This document shows, piece by piece, positions 1 to 8,762 of a DNA stretch of 34,922 bases. The notes beneath the pieces are model-generated. The model made no database searches, was not told the origin of the DNA, and saw nothing but the letters and a program-made list of their open reading frames with translations. Origin of the DNA: Geodermatophilus chilensis (GTDB lineage: Bacteria; Actinomycetota; Actinomycetes; Mycobacteriales; Geodermatophilaceae); contig NZ_NVPT01000034.1 of NCBI RefSeq assembly GCF_002802985.1, forward strand, positions 1-34,922, read 5' to 3'. A program made the position numbers and the translations under genes. The number at the start of each line of letters is the position of its first letter. Within the stretch, counting starts at the first letter, position 1.

Positions 1-1975
1 GGCCGAAGCCGTCGAGCCCGGGCATCATCACGTCGGTCACGACGACGTCGGGTCGCGCGGCCGCGACGCTCTCCAGCGCCTCCTGACCGTTGGTGGCCGT
101 CCGTACCATCCAGACCGGGGACAGCAGCCGGGTCAGGTAGGCGCGCATGTCGGCGTTGTCGTCGACGACCAGCACGCTCGTGCCCGGGCTGCTGGCCGGC
201 GTCCGCGGGGCCGCACCGCCGGGGACGTCGTCCCACGGGGTGACCACCCCGCCGCGCGAGGACGCCGACGGGACGGCGGGGGCACCGGCCTGGGCGTCGG
301 GCGCGCCGAAGGGCACCCGCACCGTGAAGGTGCTGCCGGCACCGGGCTCGCTGGTGGCGCCGACCTCGCCGCCGTGCAGGGTGACCAGCTCGCTCACGAG
401 GGCCAGGCCCAGCCCGCTGCCCTCCCGGCTGCGCGCGGCGGTGCCCGCGCCGCGGTGGAAGCGCTCGAACAGGTGCGGCAACTCCGTGGCGCGGATGCCC
501 ACGCCGGTGTCGGCGACGGTGAGCACCAGGTCGTCGCCGTCGGCCCGCAGCGTGACGTCGATGTCGCCGACGAAGGTGTACTTCACCGCGTTGGCGACCA
601 GGTTGAGGACGATCTTCTCCCACATCCGCGGGTCGACGTGAGCGGGCCGGCCCAGCGGCGGGCAGTCGACGGTGAGCCGCAGGCCCGCGCGCTCGGCGGC
701 GGCCCGCAGCACCCCGGCCAGCTCGGCGGTGAAGGCGGCGACGTCGGTCTCCACCCGCACCGCCGACGCCCGGCCGGCCTCGATGCTGACGAACTCCAGC
801 AGGTCGTTGACCAGCCGCTGCAGGCGCTGGCCGTTGCGCAGGGCCAGGGTCAGCGACTCGCGGACGCCGTCGGGCAGCGCGGCCCCGTGCTCGGCGAGGG
901 TGTCGGCGATCGGCCCGATCAGCAGGGTGAGCGGGGTGCGCAGCTCGTGGCTGACGTTGGCGAAGAACGCCGTCTTGGCCCGGTCCAGCTCGGCCAGCGC
1001 CTCGGCCCGGGCGCGTTCCTCGGCGTAGGCGCGGGCGTTGCCGACCGCGGCCGCGAACTGGCCGGCCAGCAGCTCGTGGAAGGAGCGGTACTCGTCGTCC
1101 AGCGCGCGGTTGGGGTTCACGCCCACCACCAGCGCGCCCACGCCGTCGCCGTCCGGACTGCCGAGGGGCAGGACGACGGCCTCGGTGACCGCGTCGCCGA
1201 ACGGCCCGCCGCTGACCCCCAGGCCGGCGACGGGGCCCGGCAGCAGCTCGTCGGGCGAGCCGGCGACCTCGGGCAGCTGCCCGGCCGCGCACCCGGTCAC
1301 CGCGGCGCGGTGCAGCCCGGGCGTGCCGGGTGTGGCGAGGTAGACGGCGTCGAACGGCACGTCGAGGGGGTCGCCGGCCAGCGCGGCGGTCATCGCCGCC
1401 ACCGTCGCGGCCTCGTCGACCAGCTCACCGGTCGAGGTCGCGACGTCGTGCAGCAGTCGCTGCCGGCGCTCGGCCAGCACCTGCCGGGTCACCTCGGTGC
1501 AGACCGCGTGCATGCCGGCGACCCGGCCGTCGTCGCCGTAGGCGGGCGCGTGGGAGACGGTGAAGTAGGTCTCCTCGCGGTATCCGGCGCGCTCGAGGAG
1601 CAGGAGCAGCTGCGGGATCCAGGACGCCTCGCGGGCGGCCATGGCGTGCTCCACCGGCTCCTGCAGCGCCGTCCAGCCCTCGGCGAGGGTCACCCGCAGG
1701 TCGTCGCCGATCGCGCCGGGGTGCTTGGTGCCGATCAGCGTCGCGTAGGCGTCGTTGTAGAACTGCGTGTAGCCCGGACCCCAGGCCAGGATCATCGGGA
1801 AGCGGGAGACCAGCACCGTGCGGACGGCGTGCCGCAGGCTGGCCGGCCAGTCCTCGACCGGGCCCACCGGCGTGGCGGACCAGTCGAAGGCGGCCATCAG
1901 CCGGCCGTTCTCGCCGCCGTCACCGAAGAGCTCGTCGTCCGCGGGGGCCGGGGACGGGCGGGCGCCTGTGCTCAC
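1..1975 (-). CDS. Hybrid sensor histidine kinase/response regulator (C-terminus cut by window edge)
   Basis: The GTG at 1975 opens a frame that stays open to the window edge (658 complete codons), so the C-terminus is missing. Seen: a PAS-like sensor region around residues 25-150, a GAF-like region up to about 320, an H-box with phospho-acceptor His343 (NVSHELRTPL), an N-box around residue 458 (NLVANAVKY), G1 DTGVGI near 490, G2 GSGLGLALV near 520, a Pro/Ala linker, and then a receiver domain starting VLVVDDN near 598 with its phospho-acceptor Asp at residue 648 (TDVMMPG). There is no obvious membrane segment, so it is probably cytosolic. It should autophosphorylate and pass phosphate to its own receiver; the signal and final output are unknown. 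The neighbouring chemoreceptor-like gene suggests a signalling island. The long plus-strand frame across it (374-2749) is a shadow. Confidence 0.9.
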   Translation of the reverse strand, partial: MSTGARPSPAPADDELFGDGGENGRLMAAFDWSATPVGPVEDWPASLRHAVRTVLVSRFPMILAWGPGYTQFYNDAYATLIGTKHPGAIGDDLRVTLAEGWTALQEPVEHAMAAREASWIPQLLLLLERAGYREETYFTVSHAPAYGDDGRVAGMHAVCTEVTRQVLAERRQRLLHDVATSTGELVDEAATVAAMTAALAGDPLDVPFDAVYLATPGTPGLHRAAVTGCAAGQLPEVAGSPDELLPGPVAGLGVSGGPFGDAVTEAVVLPLGSPDGDGVGALVVGVNPNRALDDEYRSFHELLAGQFAAAVGNARAYAEERARAEALAELDRAKTAFFANVSHELRTPLTLLIGPIADTLAEHGAALPDGVRESLTLALRNGQRLQRLVNDLLEFVSIEAGRASAVRVETDVAAFTAELAGVLRAAAERAGLRLTVDCPPLGRPAHVDPRMWEKIVLNLVANAVKYTFVGDIDVTLRADGDDLVLTVADTGVGIRATELPHLFERFHRGAGTAARSREGSGLGLALVSELVTLHGGEVGATSEPGAGSTFTVRVPFGAPDAQAGAPAVPSASSRGGVVTPWDDVPGGAAPRTPASSPGTSVLVVDDNADMRAYLTRLLSPVWMVRTATNGQEALESVAAARPDVVVTDVMMPGLDGFG

Positions 1976-2035
1976 GTACCGGCGCACCTCCCGTGTCGGT
2001 CCCCTGCCCCTCCCGACGCGGCCCGGACACGCGTC

Positions 2036-2070
2036 GGTCCCGGTACCGGCCTGAGCCGCGTACCGGGACC
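2036..2070 (-). terminator. Hairpin between chemoreceptor-like gene and histidine kinase
   Basis: Positions 2036-2046 and 2060-2070 form a perfect 11-bp inverted repeat (GGTCCCGGTAC / GTACCGGGACC) around a 13-base loop. It lies 17 bases past the stop of the chemoreceptor-like gene and 60 bases before the kinase start. It probably ends or attenuates transcription from the first gene. No U-tract follows, as is common for actinobacterial hairpins. Confidence 0.55.
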
Positions 2071-2086
2071 GAACGGTACCCCGGGG

Positions 2087-3050
2087 TCAGCGGCGCATCG
2101 CCCCGAGGAAGCCGGTCGCCTCCGAGCGCAGCCGCTCGGCCGGCTGGGACAGCCCGGTGACGTCCTGACCGCCGGGGCCCAGGGACGCCGAGCCGTCGAC
2201 CGCGGCCGCGATGCCGTCCACCACGCCGTTCATCTCGGTGACCGTCGTCCCGACCCGCGTCATGACCGTGGCGACCTCCTCGCAGGCGGCCCGGATCTGC
2301 TCGACCTGGGTGGTCACCCGCTCGGTCGCGCGGCCGGTCTGGTCGGCGAGGTCCTTGACCTCGGAGGCCACGACGGCGAAGCCCTTGCCCGCCTCGCCGG
2401 CGCGGGCGGTCTCGATGGTGGCGTTGAGCGCCAGCAACCGGGTCTGGGCCGCGACGGCGTCGATCAGCGCGATCACGTCGCGGATCTCGGCCGCCGAGCG
2501 GGTCAGCGCGCTCATCGTCTCCTGGGCGGAGGTGGCCTGGGCGCTGGCCGCGGAGGCCGCGCTGGTCAGCCCGGCCGCCGAGGCGCTCATCTCCGTCGAC
2601 GCCGTCGCCACCTGCTCGGAGGTGGAGAGGACGACGGTCTCGAACTCGTCGGCCAGCCGCAGCCGGGCGCTGTTGGCCTCGGTGACCCGGCCCGCGGTCG
2701 CCTGCATGGCGTCGCGCGCGGCGTTGATGTCGGCGGCTCCCCGCGGTAGGCGCCGGCCAGGCCGCCGAGCAGCACCGAGCGGTGGAACCGGCTGGCCGCC
2801 GCGGAGGTCAGCGCGGCCGAGGCCTCGCGCACGAAGGCGTCGGAGACGTCGAGCATGCTGTTGACCGCGTCGTTGAGCGCCTGCAGCTCCGGCACGTCGG
2901 CCACGCCGGTCGTCGGGCGGCTGCGGGCCTCCAGGTCGCCCCGGGCGGCCGCCTGGCAGGTCCGGGTCAGCTGCTGCACGAACTCGCGGTAGACCGCCAG
3001 CTCCTCGGCGTCGCTGCGCCGTCCGCCTCGGTCCGTCTGCGGATGCCCAC
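2087..3050 (-). pseudogene. Methyl-accepting chemotaxis protein, cytoplasmic type, needing two frameshifts
   Basis: The gene reads in three frames. A GTG at 3050 has a good Shine-Dalgarno (AGGAG, 7-base spacer) and gives [11 protein letters not shown]. The next segment (about 3018 to 2740) gives [14 protein letters not shown] and a HAMP-like linker. The last (about 2740 to 2087) holds the conserved MCP signalling hairpin, with tip around [19 protein letters not shown] and then [15 protein letters not shown]. Each junction is repaired by adding one G: near 3019-3020, and in the four-base C run at 2739-2742 (plus strand). Restored, the protein is about 320 residues with no transmembrane segment. 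Such receptors organise CheA/CheW signalling. Two same-direction single-base losses could be real decay or assembly errors; the sequence does not decide. No che genes are in view. Confidence 0.75.
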
Positions 3051-3051
3051 C

Positions 3052-3150
3052 TCAGCGCTCCTCTCGCGCGATGACCGACCAGATGAACTCCTCGTACGAG
3101 CCCGCGTGCGCGGCGACCTGCTCGTCGAGCAGCCGGGAGGAGGCGGCCAC
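3052..3150 (-). CDS. Possible small protein upstream of the chemoreceptor-like gene
   Basis: A GTG at 3150 opens 32 codons ending one base before the chemoreceptor start, with the protein-like C-terminus [15 protein letters not shown]. The frame is open further upstream into sequence antisense to dcd, with no better start. The composition (acidic/basic alternation, Trp, Ile) looks coding, and the end abuts the chemoreceptor's Shine-Dalgarno, which would suit translational coupling. I do not recognise a family. It could be chance in a 172-base divergent gap. Confidence 0.2.
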   Translation of the reverse strand: MAASSRLLDEQVAAHAGSYEEFIWSVIAREER

Positions 3151-3209
3151 GGCGGCCTTGGCGGTGGCGTGCCGCCGCTCGCCCCGGAGGGGTGTGCGGG
3201 TGTGGTCCC

Positions 3210-3222
3210 TAGACTCCGCCGC
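3210..3222 (+). promoter_or_regulatory. -10 element for leaderless dcd mRNA
   Basis: TAGACT at 3210-3215 fits the actinobacterial TANNNT -10 consensus and ends 7 bases before the dcd ATG, which places transcription start at or next to the A of the start codon. There is no Shine-Dalgarno in the remaining bases. A leaderless transcript is the simplest reading. Confidence 0.6.
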
Positions 3223-3813
3223 ATGCTGCTGTCCGACCGCGACATCACGGCTGCCATCGCCGAGGGCCGTCTGGGCATCGAGCCCTACGACCGGGCGCTG
3301 GTGCAGCCCTCGAGCATCGACGTCCGGCTGGACCGCTTCTTCCGGGTCTTCAACAACGCGCGCTACACCCACATCGACCCCGCGCAGCAGCAGGACGACC
3401 TGACCACGCTGGTCGAGCCCGACGGCGACGAGCCGTTCGTGCTGCACCCGGGCGAGTTCGTGCTCGGCTCCACGCTCGAGGTCGTCAGCATCCCCGACGA
3501 CGTCGCAGCCCGCCTCGAGGGGAAATCGAGTCTAGGGCGTCTCGGGTTGTTGACCCACTCGACGGCCGGCTTCGTCGACCCGGGCTTCTCCGGGCACATC
3601 ACGCTCGAGCTGTCCAACGTGGCCAACCTGCCGATCACGCTGTGGCCGGGCATGAAGATCGGCCAGCTGTGCCTGTTCCGGCTGACCACCCCGGCCGAGC
3701 ACCCGTACGGTTCGGCGGTCTACGGCTCCCGTTACCAGGACCAGCGCGGCCCGACGCCCTCGCGGTCGTTCCGCAACTTCACCCGCGCCGAGACGCGGCG
3801 TCCGGCTCCCTGA
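3223..3813 (+). CDS. dcd: dCTP deaminase, probably the bifunctional dCTP deaminase/dUTPase type
   Basis: The 196-residue product aligns along its length, by eye, with the M. tuberculosis Dcd family (about 190 residues). That enzyme converts dCTP to dUTP and hydrolyses dUTP to dUMP, supplying dTMP synthesis and keeping dUTP low. Motifs seen are [36 protein letters not shown], the active-site region [18 protein letters not shown] with its catalytic Glu, and the C-terminal [11 protein letters not shown] segment that closes over nucleotide. The ATG at 3223 gives the family N-terminus MLLSDRDI. The last seven residues (AETRRPAP) extend slightly past the usual end, because the 3' end overlaps the convergent MFS gene by 35 bases. 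Bifunctionality is inferred from family resemblance. Confidence 0.95.
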   Translation: MLLSDRDITAAIAEGRLGIEPYDRALVQPSSIDVRLDRFFRVFNNARYTHIDPAQQQDDLTTLVEPDGDEPFVLHPGEFVLGSTLEVVSIPDDVAARLEGKSSLGRLGLLTHSTAGFVDPGFSGHITLELSNVANLPITLWPGMKIGQLCLFRLTTPAEHPYGSAVYGSRYQDQRGPTPSRSFRNFTRAETRRPAP

Positions 3814-5050
3814 CCGCCGCGGCCGCGGCCCGGGCGGCCACCTCGTCGTCCACGAAGCGCTCCCGGGTGGCCAGCCAGCCGGTGACCGTCAACGCGGCGA
3901 CGCCGGTGAGCGCGAGGACGAACATGCCGGCGTAGCTGCCGGTGGCGCCGAGCAGGACGCCGACCAGCAGCGGCCCGGCCCCGGCGAGCACGTACCCCCA
4001 CCCCTGGACGACGGTGGACAGGGCCGCGGTGGTCTCCGGCGTGCGGGCGCGCAGGCCGATGAGCGCGAGCCCCATCGCGAAGGTGCTCATGCCGACGGCG
4101 AGCAGGCTCATCCACAGCCACGGCACCGTCCGCGGGGCCAGCAGCAGCCCCAGCCAGCCGGCGACGTAGCAGGCGGCGAAGAGGGCCAGCAGCGGCCGCT
4201 GCAGGCGCGGGCGCACCGCCAGCGGCGGGACGACGGCGTTGAGCGGCACGACGACCACGGTGTTCACCCCGAGCAGCAGGCCGGCGGTCGCGGCGTCGAG
4301 CCCGGAGTCGCGCAGGTACTGCGCCGTCCAGCCGAGGATGACGTAGGCCTGCATCGCCTGGAAGCCGAAGAAGGCCGCCAGGGTGACGGCCGTGGGGCTG
4401 CGCACCAGCGCGCGCATCGGCAGCGCCGCGTGCGTGGCGCGCGAGGCGCCCGCCCGGGGCCGCACCGCCAGCCACGGCAGCGCCGCCACCAGCGCGGGCA
4501 CCGCCCAGATCGCGAGGGCCCAGCGCCAGCCGGCGTCCCCGGCGGCCCGGGCGATCGGCGCGGCCGACACCGAGGCCACCGCCCCACCCGCGGACATCGC
4601 GGTGCTGTAGGCGCCCACGAGCAGCCCGGTGCGCGACGGGAAGTACCGCTTCACCAGGCTGGGGAGCAGCACGTTGCCCAGGGCACCGCCGACCATCGCC
4701 AGCACGGTGCCGACGACGAAGAGCCAGAACGCCCCGGCCACCGCCCGCAGGACCAGCCCCGCGGCCATCGCGAGCAGCGCACCGGCCAGCACGTGCCCGT
4801 CGCGGAACCGCGCGGTCAGCGGCGGCCCCGCGAAGCCGATGGCGGCGAAGCAGATCACCGGCAGGCTGGTCACCAGCCCGGTGAGGCCGCTGGAGATGCC
4901 CAGCCCGGACTGGATCTCCTGCAGCACCGGGCCGACGCTGTTGACCGCCGTCCGCAGGTTCAGCCCGGTGAGGACGATCGCCGTCCCGACGAGCAGCAGG
5001 CCCCGGCGGTGGTCGGGGACGCCGCTGCAGGACACCCGACGATCGTCCAC
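3779..5050 (-). CDS. MFS transporter of the CynX/NimT type
   Basis: This 423-residue protein has about 12 hydrophobic segments. It starts at GTG 5050 (MDDRRVSC) and opens with the [20 protein letters not shown] helix that marks the CynX/NimT (cyanate/2-nitroimidazole) branch of the major facilitator superfamily. These are proton-driven or facilitated exporters/importers of small molecules; the substrate cannot be told from sequence. The C-terminal tail is cytoplasmic and Ala/Arg-rich. Its 3' end overlaps dcd tail to tail by 35 bases, so the two mRNAs are partly complementary. The next gene upstream on this strand, DUF389, ends 28 bases away at 5079, so the two may be cotranscribed. Confidence 0.88.
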   Translation of the reverse strand: MDDRRVSCSGVPDHRRGLLLVGTAIVLTGLNLRTAVNSVGPVLQEIQSGLGISSGLTGLVTSLPVICFAAIGFAGPPLTARFRDGHVLAGALLAMAAGLVLRAVAGAFWLFVVGTVLAMVGGALGNVLLPSLVKRYFPSRTGLLVGAYSTAMSAGGAVASVSAAPIARAAGDAGWRWALAIWAVPALVAALPWLAVRPRAGASRATHAALPMRALVRSPTAVTLAAFFGFQAMQAYVILGWTAQYLRDSGLDAATAGLLLGVNTVVVVPLNAVVPPLAVRPRLQRPLLALFAACYVAGWLGLLLAPRTVPWLWMSLLAVGMSTFAMGLALIGLRARTPETTAALSTVVQGWGYVLAGAGPLLVGVLLGATGSYAGMFVLALTGVAALTVTGWLATRERFVDDEVAARAAAAAVREPDAASRRG

Positions 5051-5078
5051 CCCGGCCCGGGCCGCCCGGGAGCCGGGC

Positions 5079-6044
5079 TCAGCGCGGGGCGCGCTCGACC
5101 GCCACGACGCGGGGGACCACCCGCGGCACCCGCCGCCAGACCGCCCGCTGCACGGCCAGCGTCCCGGTCGCCGCCGCGAGGATGCCGGCCAGGTTGATGC
5201 CCAGCTGCGTGGCGGCGCGGGCGAGCTCGTCCCCGCCGCCGAGGGCGAGGGAGACCGCCATGTCGGCGGCGGCCGGGACGGTGGTGACGGAGATGAAGAC
5301 GCCCACCAGCGCGCCGCTCTTGGCCGAGGTGAGCGACAGGACGCCGGCGACCCCGGCCAGCACCGCCACCACCAGCGACCACCGGTCGGGGGCGGTGATG
5401 AAGCCGGTCGCCGGCCGTTCCGCGGTGAGCACCTCGGTGTCGAACCAGCCCAGGGCTCGGCCGGCCAGCACGGCGAGCGTGGTCACCGCGATCGCGACGG
5501 CGAACCCGACGACCAGGGAGGTCCCCGCCCGGCGGGCGATCGACCGCCGGCCGTGCACCACCGCGACGGCGAGCGCTGCCAGCGGCGCGAACTCCGGGCC
5601 GAGCACCATCGCGCCGATGACCAGGATCGCCGAGTCGTTGACGATCTCGACGGCGGCCAGCAGCGTCGCGATGGTCAGGAAGGCGAGGTAGGACGCCGAC
5701 AGCGCGGAGTCGGCGTCGGTGGTCCGCACGACCTGCTCCCAGACGACGGCGTCGGCGCCCTCCCCGGGGGCGCGGGCCTCGGCCCGCTCGGCGGCGTGGG
5801 AGACCGCGGCGTCGACGGCCTCCACGGTGACCCCGCCGTCGCGAGGCACGTCCAGCCGGCGCAGCTCGGCGATGAGGTCGTCGGCGGACTCGCGGGCCAC
5901 GTCCGCCATCACCAGGTCACCGCGCGGCGCGACCGAGGCGTCGGGCAGGACGGCGAGGTGTGCCGTGCCCGCCGAGCCGGCGAAGAGGTCGAGGACCTCG
6001 CTGGTCCGGTCCGGTGGCACGGTGACCCGCAGGTGGAGCAGCAC
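5079..6044 (-). CDS. DUF389 family membrane protein
   Basis: The product has 321 residues. Residues 1-110 are a soluble ACT/ferredoxin-like N-terminal domain (MLLHLRVTVPPDRTSEVLDL). This is followed by about six membrane helices including the family signature ILVIGAMVLGPEFAPLAALA and then VGVFISVTTVPAAADMAVSLA. DUF389 (TIGR00341-like) proteins are widespread in Actinomycetota; no function is established that I know of. GTG at 6044 is chosen because it gives the full N-terminal domain. Only TAGAAC, a weak -10-like hexamer, lies six bases upstream, with no Shine-Dalgarno, so the mRNA may be leaderless. It probably reads through into the MFS gene 28 bases downstream. Confidence 0.85.
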   Translation of the reverse strand: MLLHLRVTVPPDRTSEVLDLFAGSAGTAHLAVLPDASVAPRGDLVMADVARESADDLIAELRRLDVPRDGGVTVEAVDAAVSHAAERAEARAPGEGADAVVWEQVVRTTDADSALSASYLAFLTIATLLAAVEIVNDSAILVIGAMVLGPEFAPLAALAVAVVHGRRSIARRAGTSLVVGFAVAIAVTTLAVLAGRALGWFDTEVLTAERPATGFITAPDRWSLVVAVLAGVAGVLSLTSAKSGALVGVFISVTTVPAAADMAVSLALGGGDELARAATQLGINLAGILAAATGTLAVQRAVWRRVPRVVPRVVAVERAPR

Positions 6045-6084
6045 CGGGCTGTTCTACCCGGCCGGCTGCGGACCCGCCCGCGGA

Positions 6085-6128
6085 CGACGACGGCGCGTGC
6101 CCCCGGGGAGGGACACGCGCCGTCGTCG
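6085..6128 (-). terminator. Strong hairpin downstream of the Fe-S reductase gene
   Basis: CGACGACGGCGCGTG at 6085-6099 and its exact complement at 6114-6128 form a 15-bp stem with a 14-base loop. It lies about 90 bases past the stop of the Fe-S gene and 41 bases before the DUF389 start. It should separate the two transcripts, which lie on the same strand. Confidence 0.65.
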
Positions 6129-6158
6129 CGGTGGTCCGGCCCGCTCCCGGTGCCCGTC

Positions 6159-6217
6159 GGCCCCCTCGCAGGGGCCCGCCGCGAGCCTGCGAGCGGTGGG
6201 GGGCGAGGGGGGTCCTC
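6159..6217 (-). repeat. Post-stop structured element, copy A
   Basis: It starts directly after the TAG of the Fe-S gene as GAGGACC. The outer stem is 6161-6169 paired with 6203-6211 (CCCCCTCGC / GCGAGGGGG on the plus strand). The inner stem is 6175-6182 paired with 6193-6200, around a 10-base loop related to GARCYTGCGA. The same architecture occurs after the stop codons of osmC (copy B) and clpB (copy C), with changed but still complementary stems. Probable RNA-level 3'-end signal, such as a terminator or processing site. Confidence 0.7.
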
Positions 6218-8506
6218 CTACTGTCCGCCGTGCTCCGTCGCCGCGGAGCCGGTGCCGGCCACGTCGTCGTCCTTCGTGCCGACGTCCGCGCCGTGCTCGG
6301 TGCCCGGCGTGCCGACCGGGGCGAGCGAGCGCAGCAGGATCTGGCTGACGTCGAGCACCTCCACGTGCTCGCCGGCCTCGCCGTTCTGCTTCTTCGTCGT
6401 CAGCGCGTCGGACAGCATCGTGATGCAGAACGGGCACGCGGTGGAGATGACGTCCGGGTCGAGGTCGAGCGCCTCCTCGGTGCGCTCCATGTTGATCCGC
6501 TTGCCGATCTTCTCCTCCATCCACATGCGGGCGCCGCCGGCGCCGCAGCAGAAGCCGCGGTCCTTGCAGCGGTGCATCTCCTGCGTGGACAGGCCCTGGA
6601 CGGACTCGAGGATCTCCCGCGGCGGCGTGTAGACCTTGTTGTGCCGGCCGAGGAAGCACGGGTCGTGGTAGGTGACCTTGCGGTCGACCGGCGTGACCGG
6701 GGTCAGCCGGCCGTCGGCCACCAGCTGGTTGAGCAGCTGGGTGTGGTGGACGACCTCGTACTCGCCGCCGACCTGCGGGTACTCCCGGCCCAGCGAGTTG
6801 AAGCAGTGCGGGCAGGTGGTCACGATCTTGCGCATCCCCGGCACGCGGCCCTCGAAGACGCCGTTGAGGGTCTCGACGTTCTCCTGGGCCAGCATCTGGA
6901 AGACGAACTCGTTGCCCATGCGGCGGGCCGGGTCGCCCGAGCAGGTCTCCCCGGAGCCCAGGACGGCGAACTCGACGCCGGCGGTGTGCAGCAGCTCCGC
7001 GACGGCCTTGGTGACCTTCTTGGCGCGGTCGTCGATGGCGCCGGCGCAGCCGACCCAGAACAGGTACTCGACCTCGTGGGGCAGCGGGCCGTCGGCCTGC
7101 CGGACCTCGAAGTCCAGCTCCTTCATCCAGTCCTCGCGGGTGCTCGGGCTGACGCCCCACGGGTTGCCGCGGTTCTCCAGGTTGCGCAGCATCACGCCGG
7201 CCTCGGACGGGAAGCTGGACTCGATCAGCACCTGGTAGCGGCGCATGTCCATGATGTGATCGACGTGCTCGATGTCGACCGGGCACTGCTCGACGCAGGC
7301 GCCGCAGCTCGTGCAGCTCCACAGCACGTCGGGGTCGATGACCCCGCCCTCCTCGAGGGTGCCGACCAGGGGGCGGTGCGCCTGCGCGTCGTTGGTGCCC
7401 TCGATGCGGGCGTAGCCCGACGTCCAGACCTGTTCGTCGCTGGGCTTGAGGACGTCGTAGTCCGGCGCGGTCTCCGACGCGGTCTTCTCACCGAGCAGGT
7501 ACGGGGCCTTGGCGTACAGGTGGTCCCGCAGGTCCATGACCACCATCTTGGGGCTGAGCGGCTTGCCCGTGTTCCACGCCGGGCACTGGCTCTGGCACCG
7601 CCCGCACTCGGTGCAGGTGGTGAAGTCGAGCATCCCCTTCCAGGTGAAGTCCTCGATCTTGCCGCGGCCGAAGACGGCGTCCTCGTCGGGGTCCTCGAAG
7701 TCGATCGGCTCGCCACCGGAGGTCATCGGCTGCAGCGGGCCGAGCGCCGGGGCGCCGTCCGCCTCGCGCTTGAAGTAGATGTTGGGGAAGGCGCTGAACC
7801 GGTGCCAGGCGACGCCCATGTTGAGGATCCGGCTGATCACGACCAGCCAGGTCAGCGAGACGACGATCTTGACGAACGCGACGACCGAGAGCAGGTCCGG
7901 GCTGTCCGGCAGGATCGTGGCCAGCAGGCCGGAGACCGGATGCGACCAGGCCGGGGCGTCGGTCAGGCCGGAGGAGACCTTGAGCGCCCGGATCAGCAGG
8001 ATGGCGACGCCGACGGTGAGGACGACGGCCTCGACGAAGTAGCCGCGGCCCTCGTTGGAGCCGGCGAAGCGGCTGGTGCGGCCCTGGCGGCGCGGGTGGT
8101 CCTTCTGGCGCCGATAGATCAGGTACAGGATGCCGAGGACCGTGCCGGTGCCGATGACGTCGGCGAAGAGGTTCCACACGCCCAGCTCGCCGACGAGCGG
8201 CAGGTGGAAGGCCGGGTTCCAGACCTCGCCGAAGGCCTCGACCAGGGTGAGGAACAGGCCGTAGAAGCCCAGGAACACGAACCAGTGGGCGACGCCGATC
8301 GACGACCACTTGAGCATCCGGGTGTGCCCGAGCGACTCCACGACCAGCGTCTTCAGCCGTGGGCCGATCGGGCCGGTGCGGGTGCTGTCCGGCTGACCGG
8401 TCCTGATGATGCGGACCATGGCCCGCACCGCCCGGTAGGCGAACACCACCGACACGATCAGGAAGAGCACGCTGATCGTCCCCAGGACGATCTGCAAGGG
8501 GCCCAT
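6218..8506 (-). CDS. Membrane-bound heterodisulfide-reductase-like Fe-S oxidoreductase (Rv0338c-like)
   Basis: The product has 762 residues. The N-terminal ~230 residues hold about five membrane helices resembling a NarI/HdrE-type quinone-side subunit. Then come two [4Fe-4S] motifs: Cys298/301/304/308 (CTECGRCQSQCP) and Cys398/401/404/408 (CTSCGACVEQCP). The C-terminal half carries the two CCG (DUF224-type) domains, with TCPHCFNSL, HDPCFLGRHN, CCGAGGARMWMEE and TACPFCITM. This is the architecture of M. tuberculosis Rv0338c and of EtfQO-like electron conduits. It probably passes electrons between a cytosolic donor and the menaquinone pool; donor and acceptor are inferred, not shown. It starts at ATG 8506, with GGGAGGG about 10 bases upstream. 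A short Pro/Gly-rich tail follows the last CCG domain. Confidence 0.88.
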   Translation of the reverse strand: MGPLQIVLGTISVLFLIVSVVFAYRAVRAMVRIIRTGQPDSTRTGPIGPRLKTLVVESLGHTRMLKWSSIGVAHWFVFLGFYGLFLTLVEAFGEVWNPAFHLPLVGELGVWNLFADVIGTGTVLGILYLIYRRQKDHPRRQGRTSRFAGSNEGRGYFVEAVVLTVGVAILLIRALKVSSGLTDAPAWSHPVSGLLATILPDSPDLLSVVAFVKIVVSLTWLVVISRILNMGVAWHRFSAFPNIYFKREADGAPALGPLQPMTSGGEPIDFEDPDEDAVFGRGKIEDFTWKGMLDFTTCTECGRCQSQCPAWNTGKPLSPKMVVMDLRDHLYAKAPYLLGEKTASETAPDYDVLKPSDEQVWTSGYARIEGTNDAQAHRPLVGTLEEGGVIDPDVLWSCTSCGACVEQCPVDIEHVDHIMDMRRYQVLIESSFPSEAGVMLRNLENRGNPWGVSPSTREDWMKELDFEVRQADGPLPHEVEYLFWVGCAGAIDDRAKKVTKAVAELLHTAGVEFAVLGSGETCSGDPARRMGNEFVFQMLAQENVETLNGVFEGRVPGMRKIVTTCPHCFNSLGREYPQVGGEYEVVHHTQLLNQLVADGRLTPVTPVDRKVTYHDPCFLGRHNKVYTPPREILESVQGLSTQEMHRCKDRGFCCGAGGARMWMEEKIGKRINMERTEEALDLDPDVISTACPFCITMLSDALTTKKQNGEAGEHVEVLDVSQILLRSLAPVGTPGTEHGADVGTKDDDVAGTGSAATEHGGQ

Positions 8507-8762
8507 CGAACATCCCTCCCGGACGCCAGGAGGCGTCGGTTGATCCCCCGCCCGCCACGACGGCGGGTGGACTCGCCGCCGTCGAGCGGACCGCGCGTGG
8601 GCACCGGCGCCCGCGCGCGTCGGACGATAGCTGTCGGCCGCACAGGCTACTCGCCGGTAACCCCATCGACGCCACGCCCAGCCGCTTGGTTTCGCCCGAC
8701 CTCGGACAGGTCGTCGTCGCCTGTGACGCGTGGTGCGGCGTTCCAGGCGCCGACGGGCGCGA
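8507..8762. other. Intergenic region, no clear element
   Basis: This 256-base gap separates two minus-strand genes. TAGCCT (complement of 8643-8648 area) could be a -10 for the Fe-S gene, but no convincing -35 is spaced to it. No stable terminator or repeat stands out. Confidence 0.4.

Noticed and set aside
374-2749. 791-codon plus-strand open frame
   Set aside because: It is antisense to the histidine kinase and chemoreceptor, with Gly/Arg/Gln-rich composition and no domain; a GC-rich shadow.
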